Assembly (NCBI GenBank): GCA_052173415.1
Contig: JBQMYQ010000002.1
Coordinates: 16,591 to 80,590, forward strand
Length of the DNA stretch: 64,000 nt
DNA from: Wolinella sp052173415
GTDB taxonomy: Bacteria > Campylobacterota > Campylobacteria > Campylobacterales > Helicobacteraceae
Direction: 5' to 3'
Both the position numbers and the translations under genes were made by a program. The notes below the pieces were generated by a model, which worked only from the letters and a program-made list of their open reading frames with translations, was not told where the DNA came from and searched no databases. How positions within the stretch are numbered: the first letter of the stretch is position 1; each line of letters starts with the position of its first letter. Shown piece after piece: positions 1-8,925 of this stretch.

Positions 1-203
1 CCCTTCACGCTCTCAATCTCAAGCATAATCTCCTTGTATGAGCGAAAATTCCCATAACGCTTCATCCATGGATTGCTCGCATCTTCTAGGAATCGATTCA
101 GCGTGCGCACCTCCTCGCGAAGATAATCGCTCTTCAAAAGCGCGCTGCTCTCTTCGCCCAAGCACAAACCCAAAGTAAAAAGCAATAAAATTACTAATCG
201 CAA
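1..203 (-). CDS. MscS-like mechanosensitive channel, N-terminal part (runs off the left edge)
   Basis: The minus strand just after aroB holds an open frame that starts with a TTG at 203, overlapping the aroB stop by ten bases, and stays open to the window edge. It begins with a hydrophobic stretch like a signal peptide (about residues 2-14), followed by a charged region ending in the residues NPWMKRYGNFRSYKEI. In H. pylori the gene beside aroB is an MscS-family integral membrane protein, and the residues seen fit the periplasmic N-terminus of such proteins. The channel domain itself lies outside the window, so the family assignment rests on position plus this short match. No ATG is available upstream before an in-frame stop. 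A longer competing frame covers the same bases, but it ends at position 19 and looks non-coding. Confidence 0.5.
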   Translation of the reverse strand, partial: MRLVILLLFTLGLCLGEESSALLKSDYLREEVRTLNRFLEDASNPWMKRYGNFRSYKEIMLEIESVK

Positions 204-1234
204 AACTGCTCCAATACACTTAAAACTTCACTTTTAGCTATGTTGTCACGAAATTCCACCGCGCCGATTCCCCGCGGGAGAATGAACTTAATGCGACTAT
301 TTTCGCTCTTTTTATCGAGGAAAAAGAGCTCATAAAACCGCTCGCAATCGGTGATTTTGTAGCGCGTGGGAAGCTCATAGCGCGCAAGTAAGCTCTCAAT
401 GCGCTCCGCTTCGACCTCTTGTAGGATTCCTAGCCTGCACGCCAGGGCATTTGCCATAACGATTCCCATGCTGACCGCCTCACCGTGCAGATAGTGCCCA
501 TATCCGCTCTCATGCTCAATCACATGCGCAAAGGTGTGCCCGTAATTGAGCGCGGCGCGGATTCCCCGCTCCTTTTCATCTTCAATTACCACGCGTGCCT
601 TAATCTTTACACACTCTTCGCACACATGCAGTAAAAACGCGCGATCCCGCAAGTCATTTGCCTCAAGCTCATTAAAAAGCTTCGAATCGAAGGTTACCGC
701 CATCTTCACAATCTCTGCGATTCCCGCGCCAAATTCACGCGATGGGAGCGTATCAAGGAAGGCAGGGTCGATGTGGACGCTACGAGGCTGATGAAAAAGC
801 CCGATGAGATTTTTGCCAAAGGCGTTATTAACGCCCGTCTTGCCTCCAACACTCGCATCAACCTGCGCTAGAAGCGTTGTAGGAATCTGAACAAAGCCGA
901 TTCCCCGCTGAAATATCCCCGCGGCAAACCCTACCATATCGCCTACAACGCCACCTCCAAGGGCGATCATCAAAGATTTGCGATCAAGCCGATGAGTAAA
1001 AGCCGCCTCCAAAATAAGCTCGATGTTCGCAAGATTCTTATACACCTCCCCATCGGGAATCGTGCATATATAAACCTCACTTGCACACAGCTTGGAGAGC
1101 AGATAAGAGAGGTAAAGCCCGCCTACTTTTGGGTTGGTTACGATGAGGACTTTTCCCTCATGACTCAGGGCTTTGAGCGCGCCAAAATAGATGGGATAGC
1201 TCTGCGCTCCAAGCTCAATCATCACCCTCTTCAT
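194..1234 (-). CDS. aroB: 3-dehydroquinate synthase
   Basis: Converts DAHP to 3-dehydroquinate, the second step of the shikimate pathway, using NAD and a divalent metal in the cytoplasm. Visible signatures are the NAD-binding ALGGGVVGDMVGFAAG segment, PTTLLAQVDASVGGKTGVN, and the metal-ligand regions GIAEIVK, NYGHTFAH and HGEAVSMG, in the expected order. The 346-residue length matches family members. I place the start at ATG 1234 because AAGGGAG lies six bases upstream. An open frame continues upstream to 1306 but has no conserved residues and includes the likely promoter. The gene stands between the Tol-Pal genes and an MscS-like gene. aroA of the same pathway is at 58560. Confidence 0.96.
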   Translation of the reverse strand: MKRVMIELGAQSYPIYFGALKALSHEGKVLIVTNPKVGGLYLSYLLSKLCASEVYICTIPDGEVYKNLANIELILEAAFTHRLDRKSLMIALGGGVVGDMVGFAAGIFQRGIGFVQIPTTLLAQVDASVGGKTGVNNAFGKNLIGLFHQPRSVHIDPAFLDTLPSREFGAGIAEIVKMAVTFDSKLFNELEANDLRDRAFLLHVCEECVKIKARVVIEDEKERGIRAALNYGHTFAHVIEHESGYGHYLHGEAVSMGIVMANALACRLGILQEVEAERIESLLARYELPTRYKITDCERFYELFFLDKKSENSRIKFILPRGIGAVEFRDNIAKSEVLSVLEQFCD

Positions 1235-1264
1235 CTTGCACTCCCTTGCTTTAGAATGACGCAT

Positions 1265-1270
1265 ATTGTA
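1265..1270 (-). promoter_or_regulatory. Probable -10 box for aroB
   Basis: Reads TACAAT on the minus strand, about 31 bases upstream of the chosen aroB start. Sigma-70 promoters of this group depend mainly on the -10 box, so the lack of a clear -35 is expected. Its position inside the alternative longer aroB frame supports the shorter start. Confidence 0.5.
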
Positions 1271-1399
1271 GCCTTTTAGAACTTTATGGAAGCTAGCGCG
1301 GTGCATTTATGCTTACTTTGGGATAAAACCTCTGCGCATGAGTAGCCCGATTCTTGTAGTTTGTTTCAGCTAGGCTTGAGGTTTATCTCGGATAATTTT

Positions 1400-1428
1400 A
1401 GCCCTTTTATTTCTGAAACAAAAGGGCT
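1400..1428 (-). terminator. Hairpin between ybgF and aroB, possible terminator of the Tol operon
   Basis: Perfect nine-base arms AGCCCTTTT and AAAAGGGCT enclose an 11-base loop. No T-run follows on either strand, so termination is not certain. It lies in the 279-base gap downstream of the ybgF stop and upstream of aroB. A weaker hairpin directly after the ybgF stop (about 1499-1514) is followed by TTATT. Confidence 0.4.
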
Positions 1429-1513
1429 GCCAGAAGCTTAGCAACACTTAAGAGCATTCACTCCAAAAGCAAAGCCCAAACGGACTAAAGTATTAATAAA
1501 GCCCTTGTAAAGG

Positions 1514-2554
1514 CTATTTGAGTAACTTTTTCGCCTCTTTTGCTTCAGGCGAATTGGGATAATTTGCGATGAGCGTCTCTAAAAAACGCTTCGCATTACC
1601 CTTGTCTCCCGTGTGTGCAAGCGACTTGGAGCTGTGAAGTAGTAATTTGGGCATATAGGGGGCTTTGTCAAAAAGCGTGGCACTCTCTTTGTAGTAATAG
1701 ATTGCGTCTTTGTAGCGCCTCTGCGAGAATGCGATCTCACCAAGGAGATAGTTGCTCGAAGCGGGTTTGTATTGATTTTTGACTGTCCATTCCAAACGCT
1801 CCTTAGCCTCTGCAAGCTTTCCTTTTTCAAAAAGATTGGCTGCCTCTTTGTAGATATTGTGGCTATTTTCTTTGGAAAATTTCGGCTTGCTCGGAGTTGC
1901 GGGCGCAGTGGGCGTATTTGGAGTAGAGGCTACTTTTTTAGCGGTATTCTTAGACGCACTCGCCTTTGAGGTGGGATTTTTGTCTCCCTTCTTACTGCAA
2001 AGCTCCTCTATTTCGGAGCGAATTGCCTCAATATCACTCTTAGTCCGCCTATTTAGCTGCTCAATAAGCTCGCCTAAGGCGTGAATGCTCTCGCGCAAGG
2101 ATTTGAAATTTTCATCATGAAGCGCAAAATTCGCGCTCACGCCTTTGTTGTTCTCTTCTAGGATTGCTTGAAGTTCTTTTTGAGTAAGGAATCCCCCGCC
2201 CTTTTCATTGCTTGAATTCTGGCTTGAATTCTGGCGGGTAGAGAGCGACTGAATTTTTCGATTCTGTCCTTCAATGACGCTCTTAAGCCCTTCTTGAGCC
2301 TCTTCCAAACCCTTTAACGAGCGATCAAGCTCAAAGAGCTTCTCTTTTATCTCATCAATCGCTTGGGTTTTATTTTTTGCATTTATCGCACGAACTGACG
2401 AGGCATTAGGATTAGAAGAGGAAGTGACATTTCCTACCTGCGCAGATTGCCCACCAAAAGCCGATGGCTCCCGTGCTTCAACTGCAAGGACAAACAGAAT
2501 AACCGCGAGAATCGACCACCTAGCCATTTGATTGACCAAAGTGCTCAAATTCAC
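1514..2554 (-). CDS. ybgF: Tol-Pal system periplasmic protein YbgF/CpoB
   Basis: Periplasmic accessory of the Tol-Pal system, known in E. coli to coordinate outer-membrane constriction with cell-wall synthesis. The 346 residues show an N-terminal hydrophobic signal region, a coiled-coil-like stretch (about 60-175) and a low-complexity linker rich in K, S, T, P and A. A C-terminal TPR region (about 225-346) contains YKEAANLFEKGKLAEAKERL and repeats such as YKDAIYYYKESATLFDKAP. I take the GTG at 2554 as start because AGGA lies seven bases upstream. It follows pal in the same order as in other proteobacteria and is the last gene of the tol group. Confidence 0.88.
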   Translation of the reverse strand: MNLSTLVNQMARWSILAVILFVLAVEAREPSAFGGQSAQVGNVTSSSNPNASSVRAINAKNKTQAIDEIKEKLFELDRSLKGLEEAQEGLKSVIEGQNRKIQSLSTRQNSSQNSSNEKGGGFLTQKELQAILEENNKGVSANFALHDENFKSLRESIHALGELIEQLNRRTKSDIEAIRSEIEELCSKKGDKNPTSKASASKNTAKKVASTPNTPTAPATPSKPKFSKENSHNIYKEAANLFEKGKLAEAKERLEWTVKNQYKPASSNYLLGEIAFSQRRYKDAIYYYKESATLFDKAPYMPKLLLHSSKSLAHTGDKGNAKRFLETLIANYPNSPEAKEAKKLLK

Positions 2555-2580
2555 GCGATTCCTAGAAATGGCGGACTAGA

Positions 2581-3114
2581 TTAAGGAATGAGCTTAAAAT
2601 CTACTCTTCGATTCTTAGACCAGCATCCCTTGCTCTTCTCTTGGCAAGCAGGCTTGCTCTCCCCGTAGCTAATTAGCGTAGTTTTGCTCTCATCAATGCC
2701 CTTAGCAACCAGCGCATCTCTCACAGCAATCGCTCGCTTAAGTCCTAGCGCATAGTTATACTCATCTGTGCCCCACTCATCAGTGTTTCCCTCGATTCTC
2801 ACAGTGAAAGGTGCTACATCGCTTGCGCTCAAGATTCGTGCATTTGCATCAACGTTGTTTCGCATATCAGGGCGAACATCAAACTTGTCGAAGTCAAAAT
2901 AGACGCTCTTGAGCTGAGTCTCAAGCTGTTTAAGCAAAGACGCACGCGCATCTACATCAGAGAAATTATCTTTCCCCGCATTTGCTGCAGAAGCATCAGC
3001 TGTTACAGGCTCTTTCACATCTTCATTTTTTGAAGAAGATACAGAACTCTTCTGACCGCACCCACTCATTAGCATTACTAACGCCAAAGAAACAATTGCT
3101 AAAAACTTTTTCAT
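2581..3114 (-). CDS. pal: Peptidoglycan-associated lipoprotein Pal
   Basis: Outer-membrane lipoprotein that binds peptidoglycan through an OmpA-like domain and interacts with TolB. The protein (177 residues) starts with a lipoprotein signal peptide with lipobox LMSGC, then a disordered stretch. The OmpA domain follows (about 65-177), including VYFDFDKFDV, IEGNTDEWGTDEYNYALGLKRA and the C-terminal NRRVDF. ATG 3114 is chosen because GGGAG lies seven bases upstream and the signal peptide begins there. A longer frame to 3144 is ignored. It lies 64 bases downstream of tolB. Confidence 0.95.
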   Translation of the reverse strand: MKKFLAIVSLALVMLMSGCGQKSSVSSSKNEDVKEPVTADASAANAGKDNFSDVDARASLLKQLETQLKSVYFDFDKFDVRPDMRNNVDANARILSASDVAPFTVRIEGNTDEWGTDEYNYALGLKRAIAVRDALVAKGIDESKTTLISYGESKPACQEKSKGCWSKNRRVDFKLIP

Positions 3115-3178
3115 CAAAACTCCCTTATTTAAAAATGGTCTCACTATGTTAGCTAAAAAATCTTAAAATACGGACATC

Positions 3179-4444
3179 TTACCAATCCATGGATTGGATT
3201 CGCCCATTTGCCAGCGGAGAAAGGTAGCTTTTATTGTAATTCAGACGAATTATCCCCAGCGCGCTTTGAGTGCCACTATGCTTGAGATACATGATCGTCT
3301 CGCCATCTTTGGAGAATCGTGGCATCTGATTGATCCCATTAGCGGTCAAACGGCGAATATAATCACTTTTAGTCGAGACAAGGTAGAGGTTGAACGTATT
3401 GTTTTCAAATTCATGACTACTCTCGCGACTCGAATAGACGATGTATTGCCCAAAAGCCGAAGCGGCATTGTTGTTGCGTCCGTGGAATACCATCTGTTCC
3501 ACCGCTTCGCTCCCATCAAGAGGGACAGCAAAGACATTGGGATACCCAAGGCGATCAGAGATAAATATGACACGCTGTTCATCTTCAACAAAATGCGCAC
3601 TAACATCGATTCCTCGATAACGTGTGAGCTGTTTGGTCGCTTGTGTCTCCAAATCAAAGAGGAATATATCCGCCTGCCCCTGCGGAGCCATGGTCAAAAG
3701 GAGCTTCTTGCCATCATTGCTAATGTCTGAAACGACGAGCATGCCGCTACTCTTAAGCACTTCTCTACTCTCGCCCGTGTAGAGATTGTGATAAAAGAGG
3801 GTCGGCTTATCGAGATATTTTGTGTAATAGATGGAATCTTGCTGTGCATTCGCCCATTTGGGGAAAATATTGAGCCGCCCGTCCTGAACAATGGGGCTTT
3901 GAAACGTCAGCGTGTAATCCGCGACCATGATTTGGCTCACGGAAGGAGCGGTATATTTCGCAAGCACCACGAAGCGATCCATCCATTCAATCGAGGGGGC
4001 TTTGATGTAGCTATTGATGTCAATGGCAATCTTGTGCGCGGCAAAAGGATAGCGTTCCTCACGAGTCGCACGGTAGGATTTATTCAACACGAGCTCCCCG
4101 CTGTTGATATCATAGAGGCGCAATTCAGAGACGATTCCCGCGCGCTCATGCACCGTTTTCACGCGCGCGACCAAATCGATCTTCCTCTCTCGGTAAGAAT
4201 CAAACTCCATTGCCATTTCAAAAGGCATGCTTCCTCCCTCTTGAACGTTGAAATGGGCACTCATCTTGAGGTCGCCTATAACCATTTTATAGACACGTCC
4301 GCTCAAAAGACGCTCCGATTCCCGCGAAGAAGCGTATTCAACGACAATCAAAGGCGTATGTGCAAAATGCTTCACCACCTCAAGCGTCGCATCGACTGCA
4401 AAAAGCGAGCTGATCCCCAAAAATAGCAAAATTAAAATCCTCAT
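3179..4444 (-). CDS. tolB: Tol-Pal translocation protein TolB
   Basis: Periplasmic beta-propeller protein that links Pal to the inner-membrane TolA/Q/R complex. The 421-residue product has a signal peptide (residues 1-16, ending SSLFA), an N-terminal alpha/beta domain (about 20-150), and a propeller with repeated blades marked by SNDGKKLLLTM, FISDRLGYPNVFAVPLDG and FSKDGETIMYLKH. The family is normally about 400-430 residues. It begins three bases after the end of the tolA-like gene, so the two are surely co-transcribed. The 212-residue antisense frame opposite it is a shadow. Confidence 0.94.
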   Translation of the reverse strand: MRILILLFLGISSLFAVDATLEVVKHFAHTPLIVVEYASSRESERLLSGRVYKMVIGDLKMSAHFNVQEGGSMPFEMAMEFDSYRERKIDLVARVKTVHERAGIVSELRLYDINSGELVLNKSYRATREERYPFAAHKIAIDINSYIKAPSIEWMDRFVVLAKYTAPSVSQIMVADYTLTFQSPIVQDGRLNIFPKWANAQQDSIYYTKYLDKPTLFYHNLYTGESREVLKSSGMLVVSDISNDGKKLLLTMAPQGQADIFLFDLETQATKQLTRYRGIDVSAHFVEDEQRVIFISDRLGYPNVFAVPLDGSEAVEQMVFHGRNNNAASAFGQYIVYSSRESSHEFENNTFNLYLVSTKSDYIRRLTANGINQMPRFSKDGETIMYLKHSGTQSALGIIRLNYNKSYLSPLANGRIQSMDW

Positions 4445-4447
4445 TGC

Positions 4448-5191
4448 CTATCCCTCTGTCTTAAATGTAACTTCAATATCACTCTTTTCTCCGTGCAAAA
4501 ACGGAGGAAATTGCACCTCTTTTAGCTGCTCCAAAAACTCCAAAAGTGCAGTATCAAAGGCGCTGTTCCCGGACTTTTTTGAGATTTTGAAGCTAAATTC
4601 TCCCTTTGAAGTAATCGTGATGATCGCTTTGGATTCTTCATTGGGTGCAAAACCCACAGGATTCCAGCGGGAGTGCAATATCTCACTAATCTTAGCGTAA
4701 AATTCATCGTATTTGCCCGTAGGAGGGCTAAAAGTCAAGCTGCTTTTGATATGAGTATCCGCTAGGATTTTCTTAAGATTCTCCTGGAGTGCATCGGGTT
4801 GCTTCTCTTGTTTAGCTTGCTTACCTTGCCGTTTTTTAGCAGACTCATCATGAATATCTGAGGGCTTCATCTTCTCTTTTATAGGTATGCTCGCCTCTAC
4901 TTGTTTGAAAAGCTGATTTAGCCCGATTCCCACCTGTGGCGTGCGTGAGGCACTTTCTTTGGCGGGAGGGAGCTTTTTTTCCGCTTCTTCTTCTTTTTTT
5001 TCAACGCTGAAGCTTTGTGGAGCAAGCTCAACAAGTGAAACTCTATATTCAGAGCGCGTCTTTTGTGGAGCACCATAGCGTGTGGGCTTACTCTTGTTCG
5101 AGCCTGTATAAAAAAGCAAAAACAACAAGAGTAGCCCATAGCTGCAAAACGCAATCACTGCGCTTGAGAAATGAAGAACTACATTACCCAT
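4448..5191 (-). CDS. tolA: TolA/TonB-family energy-transducing protein
   Basis: Links the proton-driven ExbB/ExbD-type motor to TolB and Pal in the outer membrane. Seen in the 247 residues: one N-terminal membrane segment (about 8-28), a long charged periplasmic linker rich in K, E and P, and a C-terminal domain beginning near YDEFYAKISEILHSRWNP that resembles TolA/TonB C-terminal domains. Its start overlaps the end of the exbD-like gene by eight bases, indicating translational coupling. Because TolA and TonB are hard to tell apart here, TonB is possible, but the adjacent tolB and pal favour TolA. Confidence 0.8.
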   Translation of the reverse strand: MGNVVLHFSSAVIAFCSYGLLLLFLLFYTGSNKSKPTRYGAPQKTRSEYRVSLVELAPQSFSVEKKEEEAEKKLPPAKESASRTPQVGIGLNQLFKQVEASIPIKEKMKPSDIHDESAKKRQGKQAKQEKQPDALQENLKKILADTHIKSSLTFSPPTGKYDEFYAKISEILHSRWNPVGFAPNEESKAIITITSKGEFSFKISKKSGNSAFDTALLEFLEQLKEVQFPPFLHGEKSDIEVTFKTEG

Positions 5192-5588
5192 CAGTCACCA
5201 GTGATATTCGCTGAAATCCCGATTTTTTAACACTTTTTAGGATAAATATCACATCACCATAGCGTAGATTCTCATCTGCCAAAATATGAACTTGTGTCTT
5301 TCTATCATAATCGCGCGCAAAATGAAGAAAATTATCGGGGAATCCTGCATCAAATGCGTATTGCTGATCTTTGATGTAAATCCGCCGCTTGGAATCGATG
5401 CGAATCTCTATCTTTGCATCTTCAATCACTTTGGAACTTTTTGAACCCTTAGGAAGTGAAATATCCTCTTTATAGAGAACCACGGGTGCAGTCACCATCA
5501 GAACCGCCAAAAGCACGAGCATAATATCCACAAGTGGCGTGATATTGAGGTCTGGAGCTTCGTCCCAGTTGAAGTCGCTCCTCATCAT
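5184..5588 (-). CDS. ExbD/TolR-family biopolymer transport protein
   Basis: Part of the inner-membrane motor that converts proton flow into motion of TolA. A single membrane segment (about 18-40) contains LVDIMLVLLAV with the conserved membrane aspartate required for proton translocation, preceded by the typical LNITP motif. The 134-residue length is usual. Position between the exbB-like and tolA-like genes argues for a TolR role. It abuts the exbB-like stop directly. Confidence 0.93.
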   Translation of the reverse strand: MMRSDFNWDEAPDLNITPLVDIMLVLLAVLMVTAPVVLYKEDISLPKGSKSSKVIEDAKIEIRIDSKRRIYIKDQQYAFDAGFPDNFLHFARDYDRKTQVHILADENLRYGDVIFILKSVKKSGFQRISLVTDG

Positions 5589-6182
5589 CTATCCCCCTCG
5601 CTCCTCTTCAGTGGGCGAGATGAGAAGCTCGATTTGCATCTGCAAATATGAAGAGAGAGTGAAAGCTTTGCGCTTTAAAAAGAGATGGAAGGAGTAGGCA
5701 GGAATCGCCGTCAGGATTCCCGCAGCGGTCGCTATAAGAGCCTTAGAGATAATCGGAGCGATCACATCTAATGACGCACGCGAACCTCCTTTTCCAAGCT
5801 CAGAAAACGCCTCGAGTATCTCCATGACCGTGCCAAAAAGCCCGATAAAGGGTGCAGTAGAAGCAATCACTGCTAGCATCGTAAGCCCGAAAGTAGCCTC
5901 TTGAAGTGCCTTTTGGTGGCACACTTCAAGAATTTCTCGGCTGATACGATTCCGCCTTTTAACACAACCACTGAGCAATGAAATGCGAGGCAAATCCGAT
6001 TGCCCCAAGAGAAGGCTCTCTAGCGAAGTTTGCTCTCTGTCGATATAGCCACCGATGGTAAAATAGCGATAGATAAAAATCCAAATCGTGAGAATAAAGT
6101 AAAAAGAGAGCCAAGCGAGCACAAAAATGCCCACTGGCCCGATATCTCGAATAGACTCGAAAAGGGAACCAAAAAGCGACAT
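5589..6182 (-). CDS. ExbB/TolQ-family motor protein
   Basis: Inner-membrane proton channel partner of ExbD/TolR. Three membrane segments are visible (about 15-38, 98-122, 140-165) in 197 residues. The conserved stretches are APFIGLFGTVMEILEAF and ISKALIATAAGILTAIPAY, which carry the family's channel-lining threonines and glycines. It starts two bases after the atpC stop, so the Tol motor is read together with the ATP synthase genes. In this group TolQ and ExbB are not separable by sequence alone; context supports TolQ. Confidence 0.92.
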   Translation of the reverse strand: MSLFGSLFESIRDIGPVGIFVLAWLSFYFILTIWIFIYRYFTIGGYIDREQTSLESLLLGQSDLPRISLLSGCVKRRNRISREILEVCHQKALQEATFGLTMLAVIASTAPFIGLFGTVMEILEAFSELGKGGSRASLDVIAPIISKALIATAAGILTAIPAYSFHLFLKRKAFTLSSYLQMQIELLISPTEEERGG

Positions 6183-6184
6183 TA

Positions 6185-6577
6185 TTAAAGGGAATTTTTC
6201 GCCACAGACTCGATGCGCGAGACTACAGAAGAGATCGCGACATTGTTATCTGTAGCCTGCGTAAGAAGCACCCTAGCACTATCAATCGCCGTAGCCACCT
6301 CACTCTCGCTATCACCACCAATAGCCACCGCCCCATCGGCTAACACATCGACACTCGTCGCATCGACCTTGACCTGCCCCCAGTTGAGCGCGACAATCTC
6401 TCTTTTTCCATCGCTCTTCTCAAACTCAATCACACCCACAGAGAGGAGTGTAAGGAGATCGGCATGCCCCGGTAGCACCCCAAACTCGCCCTCACTCCCC
6501 GGCAAGGTAATGCTCTTGACATCACCAGAGAAAATCCTCCCCTGGGGGGTAACAATATTTAACTTCATTAGCTCCAT
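6185..6577 (-). CDS. atpC: ATP synthase F1 epsilon subunit
   Basis: Central-stalk subunit that couples rotation to catalysis and restrains ATP hydrolysis. The 130 residues contain the N-terminal beta-sandwich with LPGSEGEFGVLPGHADLLTLLSVGVIEF, the hallmark of the family. A C-terminal helical part is present but short. ATG 6577 is preferred because AGGAG lies seven bases upstream and the protein then aligns with other epsilon N-termini. It lies 19 bases downstream of atpD. Confidence 0.95.
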   Translation of the reverse strand: MELMKLNIVTPQGRIFSGDVKSITLPGSEGEFGVLPGHADLLTLLSVGVIEFEKSDGKREIVALNWGQVKVDATSVDVLADGAVAIGGDSESEVATAIDSARVLLTQATDNNVAISSVVSRIESVAKNSL

Positions 6578-6596
6578 TCAATGCTCCTGACCTAAA

Positions 6597-8000
6597 CTAG
6601 GCACTTGCTTTCATTCGCTCAGCTTTCTCCAAAACCTCTTCGATTCCGCCCACCATATAGAACGCATTTTCAGGGATATGGTCATACTTACCCTCTAAGA
6701 TTCCCCTAAAGCCCTCAAGCGTATCTTGAAGTGTTACATATTTACCCGGGCTACCTGTAAAGACCTCAGCGACAAAGAATGGCTGAGAGAGGAATTTCTC
6801 GATTCTTCGCGCACGTTCGACCACGCGCTTATCCTCTTCTGAGAGCTCGTCCATACCGAGAATCGCGATAATGTCTTGCAAATCTTTGTATTTTTGAAGC
6901 ACCTGCTGCACCCCTGTGGCGATCTTGTAATGCTCTTCTCCGACCACTTGTGGATCAAGAATCCTTGAAGTTGAGTCAAGTGGATCCACCGCAGGATAGA
7001 TTCCCTTCTCAGCGATTTTTCTATTCAAAACCGTAGTCGCATCAAGGTGCGCAAAAACCGAAGCTGGAGCTGGATCCGTCAAGTCATCGGCAGGGACATA
7101 AACCGCCTGCACCGACGTAATCGAGCCCTTTTTAGTTGATGTAATTCGCTCTTGAAGCTTACCCATTTCACTTGCGAGGGTTGGCTGATAACCAACCGCT
7201 GAGGGAATCCGCCCTAAAAGCGCAGACATTTCTGCCCCCGATTGAGCGTATCGAAAGATGTTATCAATAAACATCAACACATCAAGCCCCTTCTCGTCTC
7301 GGAAATACTCAGCCATGGTAAGCCCCGTGAAAGCAATCCTATTTCTCGCACCGGGAGGCTCATTCATCTGTCCGTAGCAGAGGGCGACTTTATCTAAAAC
7401 GCCCGATTCCTTCATCTCGTGATAGAGGTCATTTCCCTCACGCGTTCGCTCGCCCACACCCGCAAAAACGGAATATCCACTGTGCTTAAATGCCACGTTG
7501 TGAATTAGCTCCATGATGACGACGGTTTTACCCACTCCCGCACCGCCAAATAGCCCGACTTTCCCACCTTTTGAATAGGGGGCGAGCAGATCCACAACCT
7601 TGATTCCTGTCTCAAACATCTCAGTCTTTGTGCTCTGATTCTCAAATGTAGGTGCGCTGCGGTGGATCGACCATTTGATAGGATCGCGAAGCTCCTCGCC
7701 CCCATCAATCACATCGCCGATGACGTTAAAGATTCTCCCAAGAACCTGCTCGCCTACGGGTACTTCAATTGATTTACCACGCGCGGTAACCTTGATTCCC
7801 CTAGTCAATCCCTCAGTCATATCCATAGCAATCGTTCGAACACGATTATCACCAATATGCGCTGCAACTTCCAAAACAAGCCTTTTTGGCTGCCCTTCGA
7901 TATTGTAATTTACATCAATCGCCTCATTAATCGCCGGCAGATATGAAACAAAATCAACATCAACGACAGGCCCCATAACTTGGGCTATTTTCCCTTCCAT
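6597..8000 (-). CDS. atpD: ATP synthase F1 beta subunit
   Basis: Catalytic subunit of F1. The 467 residues include the Walker A loop GGAGVGKT (near residue 152), the catalytic GERTREGNDLYHEM region, the Walker B-type VLMFIDNIFR and the DELSEED lever sequence (seen as DELSEEDKR). It sits between atpG and atpC in the normal order with short gaps. The GGAATC word family occurs about seven times inside this conserved gene. Confidence 0.99.
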   Translation of the reverse strand: MEGKIAQVMGPVVDVDFVSYLPAINEAIDVNYNIEGQPKRLVLEVAAHIGDNRVRTIAMDMTEGLTRGIKVTARGKSIEVPVGEQVLGRIFNVIGDVIDGGEELRDPIKWSIHRSAPTFENQSTKTEMFETGIKVVDLLAPYSKGGKVGLFGGAGVGKTVVIMELIHNVAFKHSGYSVFAGVGERTREGNDLYHEMKESGVLDKVALCYGQMNEPPGARNRIAFTGLTMAEYFRDEKGLDVLMFIDNIFRYAQSGAEMSALLGRIPSAVGYQPTLASEMGKLQERITSTKKGSITSVQAVYVPADDLTDPAPASVFAHLDATTVLNRKIAEKGIYPAVDPLDSTSRILDPQVVGEEHYKIATGVQQVLQKYKDLQDIIAILGMDELSEEDKRVVERARRIEKFLSQPFFVAEVFTGSPGKYVTLQDTLEGFRGILEGKYDHIPENAFYMVGGIEEVLEKAERMKASA

Positions 8001-8013
8001 CTATCTACTCCTT

Positions 8014-8910
8014 TTATTTCATTGACTCAACGCCAGTGTTAATCTCCACCAGCTCCGTTGTGATTGCCTCTTGTCGAGCCTTATTGTATGCAACTGTCAA
8101 GCTCTTAACTAACTCGCCTGCATTATTGCTCGCTGCGTCCATTGCCTGCATTCTTGCACTATGCTCCGCTGCAAGGGAATCAATTAGCGCATAATACATA
8201 TTAAACTCGACATACTTTTTTGCAAGCTGCTCAAGAATCTCTCGCTCTTGGTCACTTGGCTCAACTTCTACCAAGCAAGGAATCTCCTGCATCTTATACG
8301 CACCCGTATCCACAGGCAAAATACTCCGAACCTTAAGCTCTTGGGAGATCATATTTTTAAAGCCATTATGCACAAGCACCACTCGATCGGTTACGCCGTT
8401 GAGAAAATCCGCAATCGCCTTATTAATAAACTCTGCAGCTCTCTCATAATCGGGCGTGGCACTCAGATCATTGACTTTATCCAAAAGCTCCACTTCGTTG
8501 AAGCTAAAAAAGCCAATCCCTTTCTTCCCGACTGCGCGGAGGCGAACTTTAATGTTCCGATTCTTATATTCTGCCATCAAGCGCGTAACTTCTTTAATCG
8601 TCGCTGCATTAAATCCACCGCAAAGCCCCTTGTCCGCAGTTACAAAGATAATATCCACCATTTTGATTTCACTATCTTCTCGTGGGAGAAAATAGGGGCT
8701 CTCCAGTCCGCTAAAGCCACTCTTTTTAATTTTTGCTTTAATCTCCTGAAAGACCTCTGTAATCCTCTCTGCATAGACTTTGGAGCGCTTTGCCATCTCC
8801 TCAGCCTTTTTCAGCTTTGATGTAGAGACGAGCTTCATCGCTTTGGTTGTCTTTTGCGTATTTTTAACGCTGGTGATTTTCTTCCGTATCTCTTTTAAGT
8901 TGCTTCCCAT
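8014..8910 (-). CDS. atpG: ATP synthase F1 gamma subunit
   Basis: Rotor shaft of F1. The 298-residue product starts with the N-terminal helix LKEIRKKITSVKNTQKTTKAM and ends with the paired C-terminal helix containing ARMQAMDAASNNAGEL and YNKARQEAITTELVEI, both highly conserved. The central domain includes FVTADKGLCGGFN. It lies 13 bases upstream of atpD and 15 bases downstream of atpA. Confidence 0.98.
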   Translation of the reverse strand: MGSNLKEIRKKITSVKNTQKTTKAMKLVSTSKLKKAEEMAKRSKVYAERITEVFQEIKAKIKKSGFSGLESPYFLPREDSEIKMVDIIFVTADKGLCGGFNAATIKEVTRLMAEYKNRNIKVRLRAVGKKGIGFFSFNEVELLDKVNDLSATPDYERAAEFINKAIADFLNGVTDRVVLVHNGFKNMISQELKVRSILPVDTGAYKMQEIPCLVEVEPSDQEREILEQLAKKYVEFNMYYALIDSLAAEHSARMQAMDAASNNAGELVKSLTVAYNKARQEAITTELVEINTGVESMK

Positions 8911-8925
8911 GTTCGATTCCCTAAG

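Noticed and set aside
3788..4426. Long open frame (212 residues) on the plus strand opposite tolB
   Set aside because: tolB on the other strand is clearly coding, with family motifs throughout. The antisense product has no recognisable domain and no ribosome-binding site was evident.
4970..5010. Runs of T in the tolA-like gene as a phase-variable tract
   Set aside because: They encode lysine codons in the normal K/E-rich linker and the frame is intact on both sides.
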